DNA of 64,000 nt from assembly GCA_932294295.1 (NCBI GenBank), contig OW028581.1, positions 16,428,162 through 16,492,161 on the forward strand, given 5' to 3'. The notes below the pieces were generated by a model. The model worked only from the letters and a program-made list of their open reading frames with translations. It did not search any database and was not told where the DNA came from. Positions 46,284 through 58,200 of this stretch are shown piece after piece. The position numbers were made by a program, and so were the translations under genes. The DNA is from Alitta virens (taxonomy: Eukaryota; Annelida; Polychaeta; Phyllodocida; Nereididae). Numbering within the stretch: position 1 is the stretch's first letter; every line of letters starts with the position of its first letter.

Positions 46284-49200
46284 GTAAGTCATACAATGAT
46301 ATATCATGTTACATTCATGCTTTAAGTTAATCATTAATTGTGTTGAAACGGTTAGAAAAGATCATATAAATAGCTTTCTTTCTTCCAGGATGTAACTTCA
46401 AACTAGAAATCTGACTATGTAAACACACTCTGTTGTTTTTAACAGGCGTTCAAAATATTTTTCATCATATATATTTCATATTTTTTTTCATCATTTCTAA
46501 AGCAATCCATGCACATGTTATGCCATGTTTTAGCTGGCTAATTAACTTGCACAAATGTGGATATTTAACAACCATGTCCTTGATAGAACCCTTGGATTGG
46601 TCAACAGTTCTTCAAAGCACGTTTATAGGCACATTTATGGTTCTGTTTAGGGTTCATTTTAGAACCCTGTGGCTCTATATGAAACCTGACAAGGTTCAAT
46701 TAAAGGTTCATATATTGGTTCAATAAAGGTTCTTTTAGATATGAATAAATATACAGCACAACAAAATATATAATATTTTGATTTATACATTTTCTTTTCT
46801 TTCATGAACAAACATAGCTTTGGTATGTTGAACTGAGCTCCACACAACCTAGGAATTAAATCACTTCATACACAATGTACAAGTTTACCTAATTAACCAT
46901 GCCACAATCAATGATGCAAAATTCGACATTACACATGGTATATTTTTTGTCAAAAGCCAGTGAAATATCAGCAGGTTCTCTGTCTTGGATGACCATCATG
47001 CCATATTTCAACATTTTCCACATAGACTGGACTCTCTCTTGTGCTTGATCTGAACAAAAATTTGGGTGTTGACTCCTGTCAAAATAAAGCATATGAAGTG
47101 TTATTATAAAAATCATGACAGACGGTTGCATCTAAGACATCAATTATATAACATCACCAATTAGGATCAGACATATTATTACAGCTGTCAACGTTTTGCA
47201 TATTTACTAACTAGGTAGCATCAAAACTGTTTTTATATTGTTGGTGCTATTACTGTTGTTTGTTGCCCACTCGGTGGGTATTGTTCTTTGTTTTTTGTTG
47301 TTGACCGGCAATCCTCATGTAAACTTTCAACACCCAAATTTTTGTTCAGATCAAGCACAAGAGAGAGTCCAGTCTATGTGGAAAAAAGGCAAAATCAAGA
47401 AAATATTCACAATTTTATATGAAACATTACATAACAGTTGCAAAGTGGTTTGAAAATTTACAACATGTGGTAAATTATCACCTCCAAAAGAATTGTGCTG
47501 ATTGCATGTACCACTTTTGTCCTATATACACTGTAGATTTATAGCTGAAATATCTGCCTGCAAATCTAGAGGCATATTTGGACATCAAAGAAATATAACT
47601 TGCAGCATGAGTGAAATATAGCAATTTTTTATTTTTTATAACGAATACTCAACATGACAAGCAATACATTTGCTGCAATTGATATTTCTTTAGCAGTTCA
47701 CTGTCTCTGCTTTCTCAAGGCTACAGTGTAATACAGTCCTCTTCATTAAATCCTGAAGGTTTTTATCGTCATTTGGCTTTTTTCCCTACTCAAATATATG
47801 CAAAAACAAAACAACTTAATAATATAACATGTTTTTATGTCTTGATTAAACAAAATTATTTACATATTACCCTGAAGCATTTGACAAATAAAATATTTAT
47901 TACTCACCAGGAACTGAAATCCAAGTGCTTGTTGATGAGTTAAACTGTCTAATGTAATGCTCAATTGCTCATTGAGGCTGCACTGTCTGGCTTTATTTGT
48001 TGTTCTAATCAATTAAGTGACTGCCCTTACAATCCATTTAAGTATTGGTAACTAATGTGCTATTCGGAAACTTTACATGTACTATAGAACCTTATGGAAC
48101 CCCTAGGTTGAACTTCCATATTGAACATGTAAGAACCTTTTTTTCTTAGGGTGTACACAACTACCTTGCCTACTAGCACTTGGCTGGTGGGCAGCTGCTC
48201 TTTAGCTTACTGTTAAGATGTCATTGGAACACACTGGCAAACGTATAATATATAACTGAATCTACATGCATGTCTTAGTTTTTGGATGAATCATCCTGCC
48301 ACAAAAGCCTGTAGTTACTGCAAGGTATGGTAACTGCAAAGTTGGTCAACTGAAACGGCAGTTTTCCTATTACAAACAAACAAGTATACATTTAAGTCTT
48401 AAAAACTAGACACTTTCATGAAGGTTTATGCACAGGCATTTGCCAACATGTCTGACATTGCTCAGCACTTATACTTAAATTAATACCAATTAAGGCTACT
48501 GACTGCCTTAATTGGCTTTTCATCTCATACATTAGGAAATGCCCTGAGCTTGGCAATTATTTTGCTAGTTTACCAGTTAGACTTAAATACAAACAAATTT
48601 ACCTAATAGGCAATCGATTGGCTTATGGCATTGAATGTCTAATGGTGGAATTGCATATCAATCAGTTGTGCTTGCATTGATTACACTTAATTGTTAAACA
48701 AATATTGCTGTTAGGTCACTTAATTGGCTTAAAGTTGACAGACACAGCGCTTGGGAGATATTAGCCAATCAGGAAGCACCATGTAATGAGTGTAGATAGT
48801 GAAATATTCAAATTAGCTACCATTAGAGATGAGAATTGAACATTCCCATCATACAGGCAAGGAATTCCTTCGTAAATAAGTTGTAAATACCCATAAATAA
48901 GAGTTATCACTTAGAATAAGAAAGGGCGGGGGCCTAGCTCAGAGGTAGCGCTCTGGGCTTCCAACCGCTGGGTCCCTGGTTCGATTCCCGGTCGAGCCTA
49001 AGTTGGATGGCTGTATCATCCTACGTCTCATTGCCATGGTCTCTGCCTGTCCTAATTAGCCCAACTGCAGAAATACAGGACGTAAAGCCCTAATCACACA
49101 CACACACTTAGAATAAAAAGGAAAATTATTTTTGTATATAATATTGCCATTTTTTAGTTTTATATGCTGTTATTGACTGAAACTGGCCCCATCCTTGAAG

Positions 49201-52200
49201 GCAGTTGTGCAGGGGGTGTAAAAGCTGTTCTTGACAAAGTCAGTAGCCTTGGGCTAACTTGCTAAGTGTGGTCATGATGGTAAACGCCTGTGGTTTATGC
49301 CTTTGAAAGTTTAAGGAAACAAGTCACGGATTTGCATTTCACTATGTCATCTTTATTCACCCGTATTGTTAAAAACATGCATTGAATACAAGCCATATTA
49401 TATTATAATCTATAAGATTATTTATTAAAAATATTTCCCAGACATACATTTATCTTTGGTTCAATAGTAAATCACAGGCTTTTTTTTTGTTGAAGTAAAA
49501 ATGTAAGTAGATTGATTTTGAGGAAGCCTCTTTACGAGGCATTAATTGCTTATAATACATTGACGCCCTAATACTGGCACTTTCTATGTGCTCACAGTAA
49601 GTACATGTATGCAACATGTGCTTTCAAGTTGTCAGATACCAGTACTGCAGATACTTAATGGGCCAACACAATTAATGTTAATTGTTATCACAAATTCAGG
49701 GGAGGATCACAAATTCAGGGGAGGATCCAGATCATTTTTCACGGGGGGGGGGGGGTGACAAATTCAAATGTTATGCAGGGACCACTGCATCTTTAAATGT
49801 ACAAGGCCAAGGGGGGGGGGTTTACACCCCCACAAGCCCCCCCCCCCCTAAATCCGCTACTGATTAATTCACAATATACTAATATCCACGCAGCAACAGT
49901 TCATGTTATTTCATCAAGCTGAAGCCCCACTTGATATCAGCAGCTCTGTCAGTCTGTCATGAATGGGAAAGGCGGATGTGAGTATTTCTGAGAGCATCGT
50001 ATCAGCACTGAAAATACCTCGAGTACCCTTCATCAACTTATCCCCCAGGTGTCGCTTCCCATTGGATAAAAATAGCGCCATCTTGTGACTAGTTTGTCTG
50101 GCCTGACTATGGTAACCTCCAAGTTTCTCCTGTGAAAAAAAAAAAAAGAAGAAGAAGCATTGTATGAATTATACACAATATTTTTTGATATAGGTGCATG
50201 CACGCTGCAGCAGTCTGAAATATCTTGGCATTTTGCTAGTCAAGGACTTGCAGTCTCCGGGCTTTAGACTTAGAGGTTTCCTGGCAAACCATTCAATCTA
50301 GATAGTTCATCAAGATCTAATAACACTGCATTATAATACTCTTTTGACAGCCATAATAATTCATAAACTTGTATGGCAGATACACTGTTGACTCTAATCG
50401 TCTGATAATTCAAATAATTAAATCGTATAATTTTTCGAAAGTTTAGTAGGCTACTGAAGCCAATTATTGGTCTTAACCTACGACTCCATGAGATTTATTA
50501 ATTCTTATCAGTCTATCACAATTTACCATTGTTTTTTAAGAACATTAATACATCAACGATATATCATCAACATAATAATTATGCTTTATGAATGGGCTTA
50601 CTGAATTCAGAACAAGATCTTGTAATTATAGACAATTAAATTGCCAATAGAGTCTTTTCACTGAGCAGCAAGACATAAGTCCTTCGATCCTCTCCTCTTA
50701 TTACTAATTTTATTTTCAGACATAGAAGATAATCACTGACTTATTAAAAAAATATAACTTTTTCAGAAAAATAACAAAAATCAACTGAATGATAAGTTGT
50801 TAAAATGCACTAAAAATACTGCTGCTAGGATGCACTTTGCTTCGGCCAATCACAGCCAAGGCGGGAACTTTTTCAGACAATAGAATTGCAGTATTCTGTC
50901 ATAGCCACCTGGCGGAAATATAGAGAACCTTCTCTGAAAATCCACTTTCAGTTAATCGAAGTAGGGCAAATTTCAACTACAACGACCACACGTGGAAATC
51001 AGTATGTACAGAGATCTATAGTCAAAATTCTTTAACTTGTTCTACCTGGCCCTATGTGTTTTGGTACCAAGCTAAGTGGTTTTAAATTTAAGGTAACAGT
51101 CATTGTGCTTAAAAAAAATTAAGGTAACAGTCATTGTGCTCCAAAAAAATTTAAGGTAACAGTCATTGTGCCTAAAAAATTTTAAGGTAACAGTCATTGT
51201 GCTTAAAAAAATTTAAGGTAACATTCATTGTGCTTAAAAAAAATTAAAGGTAACAGTCATTGTGCTTAAAAAAATTTAAGGTAACAGTCATTGTGCTTAG
51301 AAAAATGTGTAGAGCAACAGAAACGATTGATAAAGTACACTACACAACTGACAAACAAAATACATTGCATCACCAAAACATAATTACCTTGTAGACACTG
51401 ATCCTTTGCGAATTACTGAAAGGCTTCCCTGATAAGTCACACTCCTTCATTTTCTCAAGATAGGCAAGAATAAATCCAAGATTTCTATGTAAGACAATGA
51501 TGCCTCTGGTCCCAGACATGAGATTCCCTTGTTTAATAACAACATTTTCCCTGGCTTCGTAGCCTAAAATGCCATCCAGGTTGTCATAGTAACAACGACT
51601 TCCGGAAACTCTTAAGATCTCTAATGACTTGATGGCGCCCTCTACTTCCGATATAACGAAAAACAACTTCCTGTCAGTTTGTTCTATCAACCTGCAAGTG
51701 AAAAAACAAAACAATTCATTTGCACCAAGAGCTCTTAGGAATTAAAATTTGAAAGGTTTTTTTAGTGAGGAGGAGGGGAGTATATGCTAAGTTTGTCTGT
51801 CTTTCCACTTTTTTCTTGTTTAATTTGTATCAGTCAGTTTGTCTATATCTAGTCTACTGAACTGTGTACAAGGAGATTAAAGACACAATCCCTCAGACAT
51901 AACCTTTCATGGAGTACTTTATTTAATGCCTTTCATCTATTGGTAATCTTCTTCGATATTATGGGACTTAGTGACCCAAAACAGGTTTGAAGAGCCACTT
52001 TCTTGGTTTAAAGGCTATTGACGCATGCAGTAAAGATGCCAACTTTAACATTGCTTATCTTGGATATGGTTGAATGAGGTCTTCACAATGCTAATTGCCC
52101 TTCTTTATCGGCTTGCTTTGTGTGGTATTCATTACGTAATATAGGGGTTAATTATCCTTTGGTTAAGGCAAATCACTTTTATGCACTTTGTTTGCATGGA

Positions 52201-55200
52201 CTAGTGAACCAAGAAAAGACAATAGGGTATATTGTCTCGATAGAGTATTTTGCTCTGTTTATACCCCATTTAAAATGACGTGGCAATATAATAGTCTTTA
52301 GCAATATAATAGTCTTTGGCAATATAATAGTCTTTGGCAATATAATAGTCTTTGGCAATATAATAAATAGTCTTGGCAATATAATAGTCTTTGGCAATAT
52401 AATAGTATTTGGCAATATAATAGTCTTTGGCAATAAAATAGTCTTTGGCAATATAGTCTTTGGCAATATAATAGTCTTTGGCAATATAATAAATAGTCTT
52501 GGCAATATAATAGTCTTTGGCAATATAATAGTCTTTGGCACTATAATAGTATTTGGCAATATAATCTTTGGCAATATAATAGTCTTCGGAAACTAATAGT
52601 CTTTGGCAATATTAAACAAATTTGGCATTATATTCTTTGGCAATATAATAGTCTTTGGCAAACAAAAAAGAGGCTTAACATATGTTACTGTTGGACAGTT
52701 TTCTTCAGTGCTTACATAAACACGCAGAGAATGTGACTGAAATGTAGGAGGGACAACTCCCGAGTATGTTGGGCATCTATGGCAGCAGCAGCAGCAGCAG
52801 TAGTAGTAGTGTTAGTGTTAGTCACTACAGCTTGTTTAACTTTCCAAACAAAACATCACGCATAATGTATGATAATATAGGTGCTTAGAATCTCTATGTA
52901 ATGCAGTGTCCCTACCCTCTGACCATGTTTTTTGCGGCATAGCGTTGGACTCCTGTTGGGGCCACTTTGATGGATTCCTTATAATATGAAACCTGGCTGA
53001 GTGCCATTTGGACCAACTCATTTTATGAAATTCCCACAAACCACAAACAAATGGATTCATGCAGTAGAACTTTGATACTATGAGCACCTTCTGTGCACAA
53101 TTTAAATACTGGTTTCAATGGTGAGATTATTAGGAGTTCCATATTTTGAGTTATAGTGTTACTTTCAAACTAATAAAGGTGGCAAAATGATTGGACACAT
53201 TTTTAGAGGTCTGATCTTATAATACAAGCAGAAAGGTCTTTTTACGGAGGCATTCTCACTTTACATAAATAAAGGGCTAGGTATTAAGTATTTTGTTTAC
53301 TTAAAAACGACAAAAATTTCCTGGTGTGTTATATTTCATTACTTCAAGTAACACCAACACAAGAACTTTCATTAAAAAGTTTGTTTTACTCACCTGACTA
53401 TTTCATTGTAGGCACATAGATAGTGGTCTGTGGAAACAGTTCCATCTTTTTTCCTGCATTTTCTGAAGGAATCCACCAAGAGCCCAGGATCTGCTGATAA
53501 CTTAGGTTCATCCATGCTGTGTTTGTAATGTTGTATGTTATGTTTTGGGTAATGTGGTATCAATAAATATCCATGTCATGTCATTATCTATGTGACCATT
53601 AGACTGTTAGGTGGAACTCCTTTGTGATAACATTCATAACATTGAATTAAGATAAGATAAAAGTATAAGCTAAAGCATAAGCTAAACATAAGATAATGTA
53701 AGTCTGACAGAATGTTTTGCACAACTGAATGCCCTACATAGCGCACCAAGAGTGCTCTACCAAGCCTGCAGTGGACTATATATAGGCCCACCTCCAACTA
53801 CAGTCCAACTAGCCATTACATTAAGTCATGTAGGCTCCAAGGCTTTCAAATGCAATCTACATTGAAGATATTTGACTATTATACAACACCACAATGTAAA
53901 TCAGTGTCACCCCCCCCCCCCCCAATGATATGCCAACCACCCCCCCCCCCCTCGAGAGCCGCCACTGATGTTAATAATTATTTCTTTTTATTAGACCTTG
54001 GAGGAATTAGAATCTAATTCCTCCAAGATTAGACTTAGAACACTGCGTCAGGAGATGCACCAATAGGTGTTCATCTGAATAATATTTGATAAAATTTTCA
54101 TGGTATAACAGATAACGTAAAGAGTCCTTTACTCATCTTTATAATACATGTATTATTTAGTGAGTTAACAGGAAAGCACTTATTCATTCACACCTGCCAA
54201 CAGCAATATACTAGCCTTGTATAAATGGTATATGTACTTGCCATATAGACATCTATGCATTGATCAATACATAACACCAGACAGATACACATATAATGAA
54301 TTTATTAGCAAGAAATTAATCTGATTATCAATGAGGATATATAAAATACTCCAAGCCCATTTGAAGCACATCCAACATAGTTTATGAAAAAGCTATATAT
54401 ATATATACTCTATTGCATTTATCTAACATAGAATGCATCGTTGATTTGCACCAATTGAAAGGAACCTCTTAGTCCTAGTGACTTTTCCATAAGTAGGCAC
54501 ATTAGTCACTATAAATAAGTAAGAAGTGTAGGGTAAAGTTGGGTAATATGGGCAGTAGTTTAATATGGGCACCTCGCAGTAACTGAAAGCCATCAGAAGT
54601 ACATGTTGACCTTGGTGGAATTTTCAAGTACATTCAAGGTCATCATGTGGAGAGCATTTAAAACAGACAGCATATTTAAGGTTGCAGTTGTTTTCTTGAT
54701 AGGTTGACTTAAATATATACCTGTCATTTCTTTTTTTGTTCTTGTTAAGGGAAAATACCTGTAGAATATGGTAATTAGGTGTAAACGTGTCAAGCTGACT
54801 TTTTTTTCATAGTGAATACCAGACAAGGGGTAATTGTAATTGACTGTAATTAATTACATTTTTCAAAGTAATTGAATGTAACTTGCAATTGAAGCATTTT
54901 CACAGCAATGCAATTTGTAATTTTATTAATTACATTGGAAATCTCAATTACTTTTGAATTACTTCTCAATTACAAAGACAAGTTTGTCAAAAGAAATATA
55001 ACAAATTTGGAATTATGAAATTTAATCATTTTTAAAGCTATGGTAGTTCATAAGAGTGGTAGGTTTGTTTAATTAGCAGACATACTGATAACATTGTACT
55101 GGCTTTAATGAAAGTTCCCCGGCCCCTATTGTGCAGCTTGCCATTGTGTATTAAGTTGATAACACCCCCAAACCATGATGACCCCCTGGAAGTGTTACAC

Positions 55201-58200
55201 AACATATTCTACATGTGACCATTCACATTCTTATCGTTTGCTATAAATTAAGTATAAGCATGATAGAAGTAGCGCTTGTATATTATACACATAATTTAGA
55301 ATGGCAATGAGTTGGACTGATGTCATTTCAAGTTAGCCTTGAAATAAAGGACTCGACACTTTATTGAAGATCTGATGCAATTCATCATTCTTAAATAGAT
55401 ATTACATGTAATAAATAGTACTAATTAATAAATTAAACTTATTGCTGCATTTTTTTCATATATATCTTTTAAAGTAAAGATATTGGATATATACATGCAG
55501 TGTTGTGATTAGCAAAAATATTTTGTAATTGATTAATTCAATTAAGTAATTGTAACTGTAATTACTATTGTTTTGCTTGTAAATGATGATTCCGGGATGT
55601 AGTTGTAATTGTAATTAATTACATTGACAGTAATTGACCCCATGTCTGGTGAATACTATTTTCTTTGATTCTCACACATTAAGTTATGTCAGCAATTCTC
55701 AGAGCAGCCTAGAATGGAAGACGCATTTTTGGGTAATATGGGCATAGGTGATGTATGCATTCTATCAAATGTATTGTTCAGATTCACACAGTGTCATGTG
55801 ACTTTTGTGTAGGATTATAAAGTGTGCAAAATTAATACGGGCCCATAGATGTTCAATATGAGCACTGCTCATATTAAACATTTATCTTGCCCATATTAAA
55901 CGTTGGTATCATAGTATAGTTTAATATGGGTATTGTAGTGCTCATATTTTCAATGAGGTGCCCATAAAATCCTACTGTGGTTTAAATATAGGCTTTTTTT
56001 TTTCTAAGCCATGCTATTTCAAAAATATTATGGACATGAATATTATATATGCTCTGGATTTATAGCTCATTAGCTAAAGAAAATCAAGCAACAGGAATTA
56101 TGCATTTTCCATGATAACGTTCATCACAGCATTAGCAAGACTAAAAAGGAATGCCCATATTACCCAACTTTACCTTATTTCGTGCACCTGGAATACCTGA
56201 ACATCTTTAATGATCACCACAATATCTGATGTTCTAATAATACTGAACTGACATAGACACGAATCTAGTGAATACAATTGCATTTTTTTTTTCTGCCAGA
56301 ATATCAAATGTTTCATATTTCATACGCATTAGAATATCCACTGAGTGTTTCATTTCATATTCATAAATAACATTACATGGAACTCAAGAACCTTTCAGCA
56401 CTCTTGTTTATGAGTTGCAATTTTTCTGAAGTATTTGGGTTTCCTGCTGTAACAATAGTTAAAACACCTGGCACCATGTCTGGTCATTGACTTTTAGCCC
56501 ATGATCGACCTTTAGGCACTTATACATCCAGCCTACGCCTTTCAGCTGTGTTTGTTGGGTACATATATATATACTACAGGCGCGGATTCATTAGCCCCCC
56601 CCCCCTGTTCGGCGCCCATTTTGCATTGCAATAATAGCCACCAGTCAGGGAGAGGCACTGACAATTAATGCCCCCCCCCCCCCACCCCCGTCTGAAACTT
56701 TCTGAATCCGCCGCTGTACTAGAGGTCTTACATGTCCCATTACTGCCTAGGATCAAATTCAGTACAAAACATGACAGTGAACTTATAAGATACACTCAAT
56801 CATTCTCAATAAAAACTCATCGGCGCAAGACCTGACTTTCAACGTAGATGCACAGGACTTTCCACACATTCATATATAAACTGCACACAGTGGACAGAAC
56901 ACCAATGATATTACACTAGTTGTCTTACACTGCATGTGCTCTTCCTATGACATCACGAGAAGTACCTTTTCTCTGAGAAGATACAGGTCTGAAGAAAATA
57001 TACATGTAATATAGGAATAGACACCACTGTACGTACTGATTCAATTCAATTCAATTCAATTCAATTCAATTTATTCATGCTCACCAGTGAGTGGTATGGA
57101 GCCAAAAAATAAAAAAGTTCAAAATACAAAAACATACAATTTGAAATACAAAAAAACATACAATTTGAAATACACAAATCATAGATGTTGACCGGGGGCT
57201 ATGAGCGAGTTGTGCAATCCCTCCATTGTTGACTATTTTTCAAATTTTGTTACAATAATATCACACAATTTTGAGAGCTTCGCTAAAGTTACATTATCTT
57301 TCGAATTAATGATGGTTTTGTATATTGTCTCTTATTGTCAATATAATTTGGTGTTTCAGAATGCAGCCGTTCATTCTATGGCTTCGACTACAGAGGCAAA
57401 GTTTCAAGAACAAAACTTGGTTTTACTTGCCAGGCTTGGAGCAGCCAATCCCCTCATCAACATGGATTTACCAAAGGATCCATGTTCCCTGGTGGAAGTG
57501 TGGAGGAAGCCAAAAACTTCTGCAGAAATCCAAATGAACGGTCACAAGGCCCGTGGTGTTATACGACGAACCCTTTTCGCCAGTGGGATTATTGCGATAT
57601 CCCTCGGTGTTCAAGTAACTACTACAATTGATATTGCTGATTTTAATTGAAGCACTAAACATTTTAATACATTGTGGAACTAGCTAATGATTTTAAGTTA
57701 AAAATCCTATTAAAACTGTGTCATAAGTCACCAAGAAGAGGAATAAAAAAGTATTGTACAATCAAATAAGCTATTAAGTCACAGTGATTCTTTTATAATG
57801 TAAGTGACAGGTAATCACACAGGTTATACAATGGGTTGTATATATTACAAAATACTGTTCTTTTCAACAAAAAAATTGAAAGAATTAATAACTATAAAAT
57901 AGTTTTTCATTGTATCGCTGATCGTATAATCATATAATTTTAATATTGAATCGCTGTTTATATAATTACCTTCAATAGTCTTTCAAATGTCTGCGTAGTT
58001 TTCTCAAAATGCTTTCACTTATTCACCACATCAGGTTATCCAGAATGTCGTTTGACAGAAGGCGGAGAAGAATTCAGAGGCAACATCGCTGTCAGTAGAT
58101 CAGGTGCGCTTTGTGCACCTTGGGATGAACACTCCATTGACAAAGGCAACTCGAGTCTGGATGAGAATTACTGTCGCAATCCTGATGGGAGAGAACAACC

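Larger units (their letters stand above)
46284..57359 (+). other. First intron of the kringle-phosphodiesterase gene
   Basis: 11,076 bp, GTAAGT donor and TTTCAG acceptor. It holds the 59-bp inverted repeat, a SINE, three hAT-type MITEs, the GLTP-like gene on the opposite strand with two minisatellites, and a nested transposon pair. Confidence 0.6.

Noticed and set aside
48926..49000. tRNA gene call
   Set aside because: Box A and B are present, but the anticodon stem does not pair properly and it is the head of a SINE with target duplications and several copies.
51087..51303. Regular repeats that could suggest a CRISPR array
   Set aside because: Units are tandem with only A-runs between them, no unique spacers, and the genome is eukaryotic.
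52179..52574. 131-codon minus-strand frame of Leu-Pro-Lys-Thr-Ile-Ile repeats
   Set aside because: It is the translation of an 18-bp minisatellite between GLTP-like exons, not a gene.
57201..57650. 149-codon open frame over kringle exon 1
   Set aside because: It is in the wrong register; the kringle cysteines and splice phases lie in another frame of the same DNA.
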